Assembly: GCF_003719335.1 (NCBI RefSeq) | Contig: NZ_RIAS01000005.1 | Span: forward strand, 62,001 to 126,000 | From: Paenibacillus amylolyticus | GTDB lineage: Bacteria; Bacillota; Bacilli; Paenibacillales; Paenibacillaceae | DNA length: 64,000 bases | Direction of reading: 5' to 3' | Shown: positions 52,178-60,690 of the stretch, in pieces | Layout: each line of letters begins with the position of its first letter | Position numbering within the stretch: position 1 is the first letter of the stretch | Program-made: the position numbers and the translations under genes | Notes under the pieces: model-generated | The model's database searches: none | What the model saw: only the letters and a program-made list of their open reading frames with translations | Told to the model about the DNA's origin: nothing

Positions 52178-52756
52178 TTGAATACGGTACAGGGAGACAA
52201 ATCGGAGGTCATTCTGGATGCGGCCTACGGCATATTTGGATCGAAAGGGTTCTATGAGACTAAAATGTCCGATATTGCCGATGAGGCTGGCATTGCCAAA
52301 GGCACGATTTATCTTTATTTTAAAAGCAAGGAACAACTGTTTATCGCTGTAACCAAGCGGGATTGTAACAGTTTTATCAGTCGTTTGGAATATGCATTGC
52401 AAGCGCACGAGAACACGGGTGACAAGCTTGGCGCGATCGCCAAAACACATCTGACCTATTATTATGAACGACGCAATCATACAAAGTTATTTTTTATGGC
52501 ACCCAATAATGACCCGGATTTGATGAAGTTTATGAAAGCTTTTATGAACGAGTATATGAGCATGGTATGCAAAGTTCTGGAAAGTGCAGGTGTACCAGAG
52601 CCGGCGCTGCTTGCTGAAGCGTATATCGGTATTCTGGATCGGCTGAAGATGAATATCATGCTGAATCCAGAGTTCAATGAACAAGATCTGAACAAACGAA
52701 TCGCTTTTGCGGCGGCGCTATTTTTGGACGGATGCCGTTCCTTTTTGCGAGTATAA
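52178..52756 (+). CDS. TetR-family transcriptional regulator
   Basis: The 192-residue protein has the TetR DNA-binding helices (ILDAAYGIFGSKGFYETKMS, DIADEAGIAKGTIYLYFKSK) and an all-helical ligand domain. TTG 52178 is the start, 7 nt after GGAGGGG. It follows the DUF92 gene by 14 bp and precedes the ABC-F gene by 69 bp, so one transcript is possible. The inducer is unknown. Confidence 0.9.
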   Translation: MNTVQGDKSEVILDAAYGIFGSKGFYETKMSDIADEAGIAKGTIYLYFKSKEQLFIAVTKRDCNSFISRLEYALQAHENTGDKLGAIAKTHLTYYYERRNHTKLFFMAPNNDPDLMKFMKAFMNEYMSMVCKVLESAGVPEPALLAEAYIGILDRLKMNIMLNPEFNEQDLNKRIAFAAALFLDGCRSFLRV

Positions 52757-52825
52757 GTAGGTTTGCTAGAGCGTGTATTAGAGGATAGAGCATTTCAAAT
52801 TATAGAGAAGTGTGGGTAACGGGCA

Positions 52826-54763
52826 ATGAATATAATGACGGTAGAACAGATTGCAAAAAGTTATGGCGAGAAAATCCTGTTTAAGGATGCTTCCTTTGGT
52901 ATGGCGGATCAGGATAAAATCGGTGTTGTTGGTGTAAACGGCACCGGTAAATCGACGTTTTTGCGCGTTATTGCAGGTATGGAGCCTGCGGACGAGGGGC
53001 AGATCTCCATCGGCAATGATGTACGCGTGCAATTTCTGGCACAGAATCCGGATTTTAATCCGAGCAATACCGTATTGCAACAAGTATTTGAAGGCGACAG
53101 TGCCGAGATGAAAACTGTGCGTGAGTACACGGAAACGATGGAATTGCTGGAATTAAACCCATCCGATACGGCCTTGAACGAACGTCTGATGCGCCTGAAC
53201 CAACAAATGGAGCAACTTCAGCTTTGGCAGATGGAGAGTGAAGCGAAGAGCATTTTATCCAAGCTGGGTATACAGCAGTTCGATGCAGTAATGGGAACTT
53301 TGTCAGGTGGACAACGGAAAAGGGTTGCGCTTGCTTCCGCGTTAATCCATCCTTGTGAATTGCTCATTCTCGATGAGCCCACGAACCATATCGATAACGA
53401 TTCCGTCGTGTGGCTGGAGCAGTATTTGCAGAAACGCCGTGGCGCATTACTGATGATTACGCATGATCGCTACTTCCTGGATCGTGTGGCCAATGTCATG
53501 CTGGAACTTGATCACGGGCGTTTATTCCGATATGAGGCGAATTATACGCGGTTTCTGGAGCTGAAGGCTGAACGGGAAGAACGGGAGTCGGCTTCAGACC
53601 AAAAGCGGAAAAATCTGCTACGAACCGAACTTGCGTGGATTCGCCGCGGAGCTAAAGCGCGGACAACGAAACAAAAAGCGAGAATTGATCGTTTTGAACA
53701 GCTCAAGGAGCAACAGGGTGTTCAACGTTCGGGTTCCCTAGAAGTGTCTGTTGGTTCTACACGTCTGGGGAAAAAGATAATGGAGATTGAACATCTCTCC
53801 AAATCTGTCGATAGCCGCAAGTTGATCGACGATCTCAGCTATATTGCTGTACCTGGCGATCGCGTAGGTATTGTAGGCCCGAATGGTAGTGGTAAGTCTA
53901 CTTTATTACAGATGATTTCAGGCCGATTGCAACCGGATGCTGGAGAAGTTGTTCTAGGGCCAACCGTGAATCTGGGTTATTTCACTCAAGAGCATCAGGA
54001 GATGGATGAAACGCTGCGAGTTATCGAATACATCAAGGAAGTGGCTGAGAATATAAAAACAGCAGATGGTTCATTGATCACTGCTTCCCAGATGCTCGAG
54101 CGCTTTTTATTCAACCCCACCGCTCAATGGACACCGATTGCTAGGTTGTCTGGCGGAGAGAAACGTCGTTTGTATCTGCTTCGCATTTTGATGGCTGCTC
54201 CGAATGTACTGCTACTGGATGAGCCGACCAATGACTTGGATATTCAGACACTTGCTGTGCTTGAAGATTATCTGGATGATTTTCCGGGCGTTGTGTTCGT
54301 TGTATCCCATGATCGCTACTTCCTTGATCGTACAGTGGACAAAGTGATGGCATTTGAGGGGAATGGCTCGGTGCGTGTGCATGTGGGGGATTATAGTGAA
54401 TATGCGGAATGGATGCTGAAAAATGCCTCTGGAAATCAAGAGAGCGGTGCGAGTGCAGCCAAGAAACAGGTCACTGAGAAAAGCTTTGAAGTTTCGACTC
54501 CCGCTACAACGCAGGCAAAACCTAAATTAAAATTCAGCTTCAAGGAACAGCGTGAATACGATCAAATTGACGAAAATATCGAAAAGGCTGAAGCAAACCT
54601 TGCCCGGATTAACAAGGAGATGGAAGAAGCCTTTAGCGATTCAGCGCGTCTGCAAGAGTTGATGGCAGAGCAGGCTGAGGCTGAGCGTCACTTGGATGAA
54701 TTAATGGAACGCTGGACTGTGCTTAACGAGCTAGCGGAGCAGATTGAGCAAAACAAATCTTAA
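52826..54763 (+). CDS. ABC-F ATPase (YfmR/Uup-like)
   Basis: The 645-residue protein has two ABC domains and no membrane segments. Domain 1 (about 5-255) has GVNGTGKST, LSGGQRKRVALA and LLILDEPTNHID. Domain 2 (about 320-530) has GPNGSGKST, LSGGEKRRLYLL and VLLLDEPTNDLD. A basic linker lies between them (IRRGAKARTTKQKARIDRFE, about 270-290), and a C-terminal coiled coil (about 570-640; EANLARINKEMEEAF). The layout fits the ribosome-associated Uup/YfmR group of ABC-F factors rather than resistance-type VgaA proteins, though this is by resemblance. ATG 52826 has a poor ribosome site; ATG 52835 is an in-frame alternative. Confidence 0.92.
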   Translation: MNIMTVEQIAKSYGEKILFKDASFGMADQDKIGVVGVNGTGKSTFLRVIAGMEPADEGQISIGNDVRVQFLAQNPDFNPSNTVLQQVFEGDSAEMKTVREYTETMELLELNPSDTALNERLMRLNQQMEQLQLWQMESEAKSILSKLGIQQFDAVMGTLSGGQRKRVALASALIHPCELLILDEPTNHIDNDSVVWLEQYLQKRRGALLMITHDRYFLDRVANVMLELDHGRLFRYEANYTRFLELKAEREERESASDQKRKNLLRTELAWIRRGAKARTTKQKARIDRFEQLKEQQGVQRSGSLEVSVGSTRLGKKIMEIEHLSKSVDSRKLIDDLSYIAVPGDRVGIVGPNGSGKSTLLQMISGRLQPDAGEVVLGPTVNLGYFTQEHQEMDETLRVIEYIKEVAENIKTADGSLITASQMLERFLFNPTAQWTPIARLSGGEKRRLYLLRILMAAPNVLLLDEPTNDLDIQTLAVLEDYLDDFPGVVFVVSHDRYFLDRTVDKVMAFEGNGSVRVHVGDYSEYAEWMLKNASGNQESGASAAKKQVTEKSFEVSTPATTQAKPKLKFSFKEQREYDQIDENIEKAEANLARINKEMEEAFSDSARLQELMAEQAEAERHLDELMERWTVLNELAEQIEQNKS

Positions 54764-54802
54764 CGGTTTTTGTAAGCAAACCATACCAATGCCTTTCTTC
54801 AT

Positions 54803-54823
54803 AAGGCGGCGTAATGCCGCTTT
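54803..54823 (+). terminator. Weak terminator after the ABC-F gene
   Basis: A compact GCGGC/GCCGC hairpin with a 5-nt loop and a short T run (CTTTG). Confidence 0.5.
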
Positions 54824-54942
54824 GAAGGAGGGTATTTTTTGTTTAAATAATATTTATGCATTAGACGTCCAAGATAAAAGATGAAACGTTACCCTTGTTT
54901 ATTGCGTTTTATTAGTAATGAATTCCATAGAAGGGAGAGAGC

Positions 54943-55887
54943 GTGAAATTGATCAATAATGTAATTAATGAACAACTCGCCATGCTTAAGGAAAAAGGAA
55001 GAATCTATGAAAAATGGACGAAACGACTTCATAAGCTTCAAGAGGAGGAGAAGCAGTGGGAAGCGAAGGTGGAACGTTGTACCTTAGCTCTTCAGAAGGA
55101 ACAGAAGGACGTGGATCGGCTGAACGGCATGAGCTTGGCCTCATTTTTCTATGATCTGATCGGCAAGAAGACGGAACGTTTGGAGAAAGAAGAGCTTGAA
55201 CTGCTGGAAAGCAAGTCAGCTTATGATACGGCATACCGAATGTTACAGGATGTACAAGAGCAACGGATTCAAGTTGAGCAAGAACTTCAAAGACAATCGC
55301 AATATAAGTTCTGGGAGAGTGACTATCAGGTTTTATGGGGGAAAAAAGAGCAAGGCTTGCTTAAGCAGGATGAAGAACTGCAACAATTGGCCGAAGATCA
55401 GGAACATCTGGCGAGCGAACTTCAGGAGCTTAACGAAGCTCTCAGAGAAGGAGATTATCTGGTATATGCACTTGAACGTGCAGAGAAAGCTTTAGAATCA
55501 GCAGGAAATTGGGGGATCTATGACATGATGGGGGGAGGTACTATCTCTACGCATATCAAGCGCAGCCGTATGGATGATGCACAAGTGGCTATAATGGATG
55601 CAGGCAAACGTCTGCGTCGTTTTCAGAAGGAATTAGAAGATGTGGAGATGGCAGTAAACGCCGATTTGAATTTGGGTGGTCTACTGTCCTTTGCGGACTA
55701 TTTCTTTGATAACTTCTTTGTGGATTGGATGATTCAGGATAAAATTCGCAGCGCCGAAAAACAGGTGAAACATGGACTAAGCATGGTCCGACAGACAATA
55801 CAGGTTTTACAGAGGGAAATTAAGGATCACGAAGCCCGGCTTCAAGTTCAGGAACGTCGATATCGCGAGTATGTGGAACAGGCCTAA
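54943..55887 (+). CDS. Coiled-coil hypothetical protein, 314 aa
   Basis: The protein is highly charged and nearly all helical. Long coiled coils lie at about residues 8-60 and 82-185 (KLQEEEKQWEAKVERC, QQLAEDQEHLASELQELNEA), and a second helical domain follows (about 205-314). Between them are short conserved-looking hydrophobic sections (LASFFYDLIGKK, GIYDMMGGGTISTHIKRS, NLGGLLSFADYFFDNFFVDW) that may mediate membrane or partner contact. There is no signal peptide or transmembrane helix. GTG 54943 follows GGGAGAG. No family is recognised; terminators or near-terminators bound it on both sides. Confidence 0.75.
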   Translation: MKLINNVINEQLAMLKEKGRIYEKWTKRLHKLQEEEKQWEAKVERCTLALQKEQKDVDRLNGMSLASFFYDLIGKKTERLEKEELELLESKSAYDTAYRMLQDVQEQRIQVEQELQRQSQYKFWESDYQVLWGKKEQGLLKQDEELQQLAEDQEHLASELQELNEALREGDYLVYALERAEKALESAGNWGIYDMMGGGTISTHIKRSRMDDAQVAIMDAGKRLRRFQKELEDVEMAVNADLNLGGLLSFADYFFDNFFVDWMIQDKIRSAEKQVKHGLSMVRQTIQVLQREIKDHEARLQVQERRYREYVEQA

Positions 55888-55925
55888 TCATGATCTTATC
55901 TATGTGGCTATATGGTTCCAATAAT

Positions 55926-55978
55926 AAAGGACACAACTTTCACACGCTGTTGATGCGTTGAGAGAATGTGTCCTTTTT
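55926..55978 (+). terminator. Terminator of the coiled-coil gene
   Basis: A perfect 9-bp stem (AAAGGACAC with GTGTCCTTT), a long loop and a T run. Confidence 0.8.
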
Positions 55979-56083
55979 AATATTGAGCATGACTTCATTA
56001 ATAAACTGATTGAACTGAATCAAAGCAATAAACAAAGCGAATGTGAATGAAGAAGTAAGAAGTAAGTTACCTTCATTCCATCC

Positions 56084-57124
56084 TTACTTCGTAGTAATAT
56101 ATGCAGCAAGTAGCTTGGCTGTATTGATAACCGCGCTTTTGTGCGTGCGTTCCATAGAGTGAGAAGCGTGAACGCCAGGGCCAATCAGGGCAGCGCGAAT
56201 ATTGTTTCCTCCGCGCAAGGCAGCACTGCCATCAGAGCCATAGTGGGGATAAATGTCTACCGCGTAGTCCATACCATTTTGTTTGGCCAGCTCAATAAGG
56301 CGGCTTGTCATATCGTAGTCATAAGGACCGGAAGAGTCTTTTGCACATATGGACACATCCGTTTCTTTACAGCTAAGATCATCACCCATGGCACCCATAT
56401 CCACAGCGATCATTTCGCTGATATCTGCTGGGATATATGCAGCTCCGTGTCCAACCTCTTCATAGTTTGATATCAACAGGGAAACGTTATGTACGGGCTT
56501 CCAGCCTTCACGATGAGCGGATTCAAGGATGCCGAACAGGGCAGCTACACTGGCTTTATCATCCAGATGGCGAGATTTGATGTAACCGCTTGGTGTAATG
56601 ACAGCCCGGGCATCAAAGGAGATAAAGTCCCCTACACTAATACCTAGCTTTAATACATCTTCCTTGGAGGTTACGACCTCATCAATTCGAACTTCCATGT
56701 GATTTTCCGAGCGTTCAAACGTACGGGCATCAGGGTATACGTGCACGGATGGATGCAGAGAAAGAATCGTTCCCGTATAGACCTTGCCGTCTCTTGTGTG
56801 AATGGAGCAATATTCGTTCTCGATGCTATGCATCGTAAAACCGCCAACAGAGGTCAGTTTTAACGTGCCATAAGAGGTGATGGACCGCACCATGGCACCA
56901 AGCGTGTCTACATGCGCACTTAAAGCAATGGTTCTGGAAGGCTCTTCACCGGGCAAGGTGAGCATAGCCCCGCCTTTGTTGTTCAGTTCACAGGAAATGT
57001 TCAGGGAACCCGCTTCCTTGCGAATCATCTCGATAATGTGGTGGGTGTATCCGCTAGGGCTGGGTGTATCCAGTAATTTTTTCAAAAATGACAGAACGTA
57101 AGATTCATCAATAGTAAAACTCAT
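56084..57124 (-). CDS. M42-family aminopeptidase/glucanase-like
   Basis: The 346-residue protein has LDTPSPSGYT, ALSAHVDTLGAMV (first zinc His and Asp, about residue 64), SRHLDDKASVAALFGIL (bridging Asp), SNYEEVGHGAA (catalytic Glu pair), AVDMGA, and VHASHSMERTHK (last His). This is the full dinuclear metal site of M42 peptidases, which trim short peptides in the cytoplasm. ATG 57124, after AAAGGAGG, is preferred to the frame's upstream ATG 57202. Confidence 0.93.
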   Translation of the reverse strand: MSFTIDESYVLSFLKKLLDTPSPSGYTHHIIEMIRKEAGSLNISCELNNKGGAMLTLPGEEPSRTIALSAHVDTLGAMVRSITSYGTLKLTSVGGFTMHSIENEYCSIHTRDGKVYTGTILSLHPSVHVYPDARTFERSENHMEVRIDEVVTSKEDVLKLGISVGDFISFDARAVITPSGYIKSRHLDDKASVAALFGILESAHREGWKPVHNVSLLISNYEEVGHGAAYIPADISEMIAVDMGAMGDDLSCKETDVSICAKDSSGPYDYDMTSRLIELAKQNGMDYAVDIYPHYGSDGSAALRGGNNIRAALIGPGVHASHSMERTHKSAVINTAKLLAAYITTK

Positions 57125-57168
57125 CGTTGTTTTCCTCCTTTGTCTTACAGGTACAGGACAAATAGAAT

Positions 57169-57218
57169 ACAGCCTGTCTGGGAGAATGTATGTCCATTCC
57201 AATCTACCAGCAGGCTGT
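57169..57218 (-). terminator. Hairpin after the LapA-domain gene
   Basis: ACAGCCTG and CAGGCTGT form a perfect 8-bp stem with a long loop. The downstream tail on the minus strand is only moderately T-rich. Confidence 0.6.
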
Positions 57219-57227
57219 TTCTGATTT

Positions 57228-57614
57228 CTACAACGTACCTGTATTGTTACCTTTTGGCTGAGTCTGGATTGAATCGTTGTGCAGCTGGTGATCGTGTTCA
57301 GGTTCAGCTGAGCGGGTGGAATCCATGTTATCGTACGAAACGGATGTAGTAGCGCTGGCAGCAGAAGCTTCCAATTCAGCTACGCGCAGATGCAGGCGTT
57401 TATTCTCCCGTTGCAGTCGATACTGACGGTAAATCCCGTAAGAACCTACAATAATACCTCCAATTAAAGTACAGCCTAAAATAAGCAAAATCAATGGAAC
57501 CCGAACCGTATTGAATAGCAGGTTAACCTGAACAGAATCTACATTGATGACTGCGAAAATCCCTGTCAGCAGTGCAAAAACAAGACCTGCGATAAGTGCC
57601 CATTGCATTTTCAT
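57228..57614 (-). CDS. LapA-domain (DUF1049) membrane protein
   Basis: The 128-residue protein has two membrane helices (about 5-25 and 38-62) separated by VQVNLLF, the LapA-domain pattern, then a coiled coil (about 62-90; QYRLQRENKRLHLRVAELEA) and a hydrophilic His/Asp tail. E. coli LapA is a partner of LapB in envelope regulation, but Firmicutes homologues have no assigned role. AAGGAGG precedes ATG 57614. The distal hairpin follows. Confidence 0.85.
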   Translation of the reverse strand: MKMQWALIAGLVFALLTGIFAVINVDSVQVNLLFNTVRVPLILLILGCTLIGGIIVGSYGIYRQYRLQRENKRLHLRVAELEASAASATTSVSYDNMDSTRSAEPEHDHQLHNDSIQTQPKGNNTGTL

Positions 57615-57692
57615 GATGTTGCCTCCTTGTTGTGAACCGATTGCGAACTAGAATGCATTACCCTTTTTCAAGCGTACTGCATCTCGCTTGAT

Positions 57693-57725
57693 TATAAAAT
57701 CCCTTGCCCTTCCGGGGCAAGGGAT
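57693..57725 (-). terminator. Terminator of the oligoendopeptidase gene
   Basis: An 11-bp perfect stem (ATCCCTTGCCC with GGGCAAGGGAT) with a 5-nt loop and TTTTAT on the minus strand. Confidence 0.9.
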
Positions 57726-57748
57726 ATGAATTACAGGGGATAGCAACC

Positions 57749-59668
57749 TTATTTGGTTAACTGTTCCATCTGCTCGATCAATTCTTTGAATACACTCATC
57801 GCTTCGCGAATAGGCTGCGGTGTTGACATATCCACACCCGCTTTTTTCAAGATGTTGATGGAGAAGTCGCTACCGCCACTCTTGAGGAACCCGAGATAAC
57901 GATCGACTGCAGGCTGGCCTTCTTCCAGAATTTGCTTCGAGAAGCTGGTTGCAGCCGAGAAACCTGTAGCGTATTTATATACATAGAAGCTGTTATAGAA
58001 GTGGGGAATACGTGCCCATTCCATCTCGATATCTTTGTCAACGACCATATTTTTGCCATGGTACTGTACATTGAGATCATAATAAATTTCTGACAGTAGC
58101 TGTGGTGTAAGAGCTTCGCCTTGTTCTGCGCGTTCATGAATAATTTTCTCAAACTCAGCAAACATGGTCTGACGGAATACCGTAGTCCGGAACTGATCTG
58201 CATAATACGTAAGTAAATACAGTTTTTCCTTCGGATCTGTGGATTTATTCAACATGTAATCCATCAGCAGTGCCTCGTTAGTCGTTGATGCTACTTCTGC
58301 AAGGAAAATCGTATACTGTGCATCACGATAAGGAAGGGTTGTATCCGAATAATGGGAATGAAGCGCATGACCCATCTCATGTGCCAATGTGAACATGCTG
58401 TTCAGATTGTCCTTATGGTTGAGCAGTACATATGGGTGAGTGCCGTAAGCACCCCACGCGTATGCTCCTGAGCGTTTGTTCTCATTTTCGTACACATCAA
58501 TCCAACGATTATCATACCCAGCCTGAAGAGCCTCTGCATACTCCTTGCCAAGCGGCGCCAGACCTTCCTTGACTGTCTTTTTAGCTTCGTCGTATGTGAT
58601 GTCCATCTTGTATTCATCCACGAGTGGAGCGAATAGATCATACATATGCAGTTGATCCACACCAAGCAATTTTTTGCGGAGATCCATATAACGGTGCAAG
58701 AGTGGAAGACTTTCATGGATCGTATCTACCAGATTGTTATAAACATCCGTCGGGATGTTGTCACCATACAGGTTCATTTCCATTACTGAAGGATACTTAC
58801 GCACGTTGGCATAAAACATATTTTTGGTTACGTTGGCATTCAGAGCTGCGGCAATCGTATTTTTCTGTTTGGCATAGGTTTCATATACTGCTTTGAAAGC
58901 ACGTTCCCGAACTTCGCGGTTTGGATTCTCCAGAAACTGAATGTAGCTGCCATGTGTTAGTTCAACTTCTTTTCCATTCTCATCCTGAATACGTGGAAAC
59001 TTGAGATCCGCATTGTTCAGCATGCTGAAAATGGTCTGCGGTGCTTGAGACAGATTGCCAACCTGAGCAAGCAGTGCTTCTTCCGCCTGGCTTAACACAT
59101 GAGCCTTTTCCCGTTTCATCTCTTTCAAGGTAAAGGTATATGCGGAGAGCTTCTCATTCTTAATAAGGGCGTCAAGCTCTGAATCCGGTAAAGAAAGAAT
59201 CTCAGGTGTGACAAAGGAAAGAGCTTCGCCTACCCGTACTCCGAGTTTCTGAGCTTTTTGCGACAGGCTTTGATATGTAGGGTTTGCTGTGTCTTCATCC
59301 TGATGCATGCGGGCGTATACGAAAAGTCGTTCAAGCTTGAGTCCGATTTCGTCTTCAAATTCAAAGCTGGCTTTTAGCACGTCAGGCTGATTCAATTTAC
59401 CTTGAAATTCGGAGGCTTTTTTCATCATAGAAGATACTTCTTCATACTCCTGATCCCAAGCCTTCTGATCGGCATATAAATCTTCAAGTTTCCATGTATG
59501 CTCTGCTGGCACCTCGGAACGTTTCAATAGTTTACTCATGGGAATCCTCCTTTGATTATGTGCTGAAAATACGGGCATAGCCGCCTTCGTCTCCTGTGCT
59601 AGCGCAACAGGAGACGAAGGGATAAGACTAAGAGCCAGAAGAACAGATAACGATTTCTGATATTTCAA
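57749..59668 (-). CDS. pepF: Oligoendopeptidase F with a possible signal-peptide form
   Basis: The M3-family zinc endopeptidase has the active site TLAHEMGHALHSHY (HExxH) and the length of PepF. There are two in-frame starts, each with a strong ribosome site. TTG 59668 follows AAGGAGG and adds a signal-peptide-like leader (Lys-containing start, hydrophobic SLSVLLALSLIP, cleavage motif VALA) before about 15 more residues, giving 639 residues. ATG 59539 follows AAAGGAGG and gives a 596-residue cytoplasmic enzyme beginning MSKLLKRSEVP, like classical PepF. Both may be used. The enzyme degrades medium-sized peptides of 7-17 residues. The N-terminal extension is unusual in the family. Confidence 0.9.
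   Translation of the reverse strand: MKYQKSLSVLLALSLIPSSPVALAQETKAAMPVFSAHNQRRIPMSKLLKRSEVPAEHTWKLEDLYADQKAWDQEYEEVSSMMKKASEFQGKLNQPDVLKASFEFEDEIGLKLERLFVYARMHQDEDTANPTYQSLSQKAQKLGVRVGEALSFVTPEILSLPDSELDALIKNEKLSAYTFTLKEMKREKAHVLSQAEEALLAQVGNLSQAPQTIFSMLNNADLKFPRIQDENGKEVELTHGSYIQFLENPNREVRERAFKAVYETYAKQKNTIAAALNANVTKNMFYANVRKYPSVMEMNLYGDNIPTDVYNNLVDTIHESLPLLHRYMDLRKKLLGVDQLHMYDLFAPLVDEYKMDITYDEAKKTVKEGLAPLGKEYAEALQAGYDNRWIDVYENENKRSGAYAWGAYGTHPYVLLNHKDNLNSMFTLAHEMGHALHSHYSDTTLPYRDAQYTIFLAEVASTTNEALLMDYMLNKSTDPKEKLYLLTYYADQFRTTVFRQTMFAEFEKIIHERAEQGEALTPQLLSEIYYDLNVQYHGKNMVVDKDIEMEWARIPHFYNSFYVYKYATGFSAATSFSKQILEEGQPAVDRYLGFLKSGGSDFSINILKKAGVDMSTPQPIREAMSVFKELIEQMEQLTK
59540..59553 (-). promoter_or_regulatory. 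Internal ribosome binding site in pepF
   Basis: AAAGGAGG followed by a 6-nt spacer and ATG 59539 lies in frame inside the longer pepF reading frame, just after the signal-peptide region. It is as strong as the site for the upstream TTG. Confidence 0.75.
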
Positions 59669-59796
59669 CGGCCTTCCTCCTTACCATACGAATAATTCAG
59701 AAAAATGAATTCCCAATTACTTCGTATAGTATGACCTGAGCACAGCCGAAATATTTGAGAGCCTTGATCTGTTTACAGACACGTTGAGTGTTTGTA

Positions 59797-59982
59797 TCAG
59801 GCTCCCATGTTATAGAGGTAATATACGATTAGAAAAAAGGCGAAGCAGACGAGCAACGTAGCGATTAGAGCCATTCCCCTTCTTAGACGATCCGGAACGG
59901 AATTACGTCCCAGGATCAGCGCAAGCCCGAGTGCGAAGGCAAGAATAATAAAGATAACAACATTGCCTGAATCAAGCTGCAT
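59797..59982 (-). CDS. Small two-helix membrane protein, 61 aa
   Basis: The protein has two hydrophobic helices (NVVIFIILAFALGLALILGR and ALIATLLVCFAFFLIVYYLY) joined by a basic loop (RNSVPDRLRRG), probably facing the cytoplasm. AAGGGAG precedes ATG 59982, which begins 3 bp after the stop of the 77-aa gene, so the two form an operon. The family is not recognised. Confidence 0.75.
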   Translation of the reverse strand: MQLDSGNVVIFIILAFALGLALILGRNSVPDRLRRGMALIATLLVCFAFFLIVYYLYNMGA

Positions 59983-59985
59983 CGA

Positions 59986-60219
59986 TTAAACTCCCTTGAA
60001 GGCAGCCATTAACGCACGCCATTCCTCTTCGCGATTTTCAAAATCCTCTTTCGGGAAACGACGCTCAGCCCAATGCATTAATGCAGGACGGCTGAGGAAT
60101 GTGTGGCATTCTTCGCCCCATTCTTCAGAAATTTCCCGGAGAACGAGATATTTGCCTTGTACTTCTACAGTCATCATATTCCACTTATCTGTTTTGTATA
60201 TTTCGTGTTTTTTTATCAT
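59986..60219 (-). CDS. Small hypothetical protein, 77 aa
   Basis: The protein is acidic with conserved-looking KYLVLREISEEWGEECHTF and MHWAERRFPKEDF, single-domain and soluble. ATG 60219 follows GGAGA; the upstream frame to 60279 has no ribosome site. It is co-transcribed with the 61-aa membrane protein. No family is recognised. It is divergent from the cold-shock gene. Confidence 0.7.
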   Translation of the reverse strand: MIKKHEIYKTDKWNMMTVEVQGKYLVLREISEEWGEECHTFLSRPALMHWAERRFPKEDFENREEEWRALMAAFKGV

Positions 60220-60308
60220 AGGTAGTCTCCAAACTAACGGTTTTGGTAAAATGATACCGTACCCTACGATGCAAAGCAAATTTTTTCATCAAATATGGAA
60301 AAGATAAA

Positions 60309-60337
60309 TTGCAAAATGGAAGCCCATACAGTATAAT
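60309..60337 (+). promoter_or_regulatory. Promoter of the cold-shock gene
   Basis: TTGCAA (60309-60314) and TATAAT (60332-60337) are separated by 17 bp, a near-consensus promoter. Confidence 0.8.
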
Positions 60338-60346
60338 GAGGTTATT

Positions 60347-60360
60347 CGCCATAGATGGCG
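60347..60360 (+). other. Palindrome in the cold-shock leader
   Basis: CGCCAT-AG-ATGGCG is a near-perfect palindrome located about where the transcript starts (about 60344). It would form a small hairpin at the very 5' end of the short leader, 22 nt before the start codon. It could be an operator or a temperature-sensitive RNA structure. Confidence 0.45.
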
Positions 60361-60382
60361 ATATTTTTAGGAGGTTGTTCAT

Positions 60383-60580
60383 TTGAAAGGTACAGTTAAA
60401 TGGTTTAACGCAGAAAAAGGCTATGGCTTTATTTCAGTTGAAGGCGGCGAGGACGTATTCGTACATTTCTCCGCAATCCAAGGCGACGGCTTTAAAACAT
60501 TGGAAGAAGGTCAAGCGGTAGAATTCGAAATCACTGATGGAAACCGTGGTCCTCAAGCAGCTAACGTAACTAAATTGTAA
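60383..60580 (+). CDS. Cold-shock protein (CspA family)
   Basis: The 65-residue OB-fold protein begins [19 protein letters not shown], contains the RNP motifs KGYGFI and VFVHFSAI, and ends QAANVTKL. It binds single-stranded RNA or DNA and acts as an RNA chaperone. TTG 60383 is the start, with AGGAGG upstream. A strong promoter, a short structured leader and a terminator flank it. Confidence 0.97.
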   Translation: MKGTVKWFNAEKGYGFISVEGGEDVFVHFSAIQGDGFKTLEEGQAVEFEITDGNRGPQAANVTKL

Positions 60581-60644
60581 GATTTTTCCGTCATACACGG
60601 ACTTCTTATAAATGATCGATTATAGCTGAACATCACAAACACAA

Positions 60645-60677
60645 GCACAGTCCCCATTTGGAGACTGTGCTTTTTTT
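60645..60677 (+). terminator. Terminator of the cold-shock gene
   Basis: GCACAGTC and GACTGTGC form a perfect 8-bp stem followed by seven T; it may also serve the convergent MFS gene. Confidence 0.9.
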
Positions 60678-60690
60678 GGTTTTGCAACGA

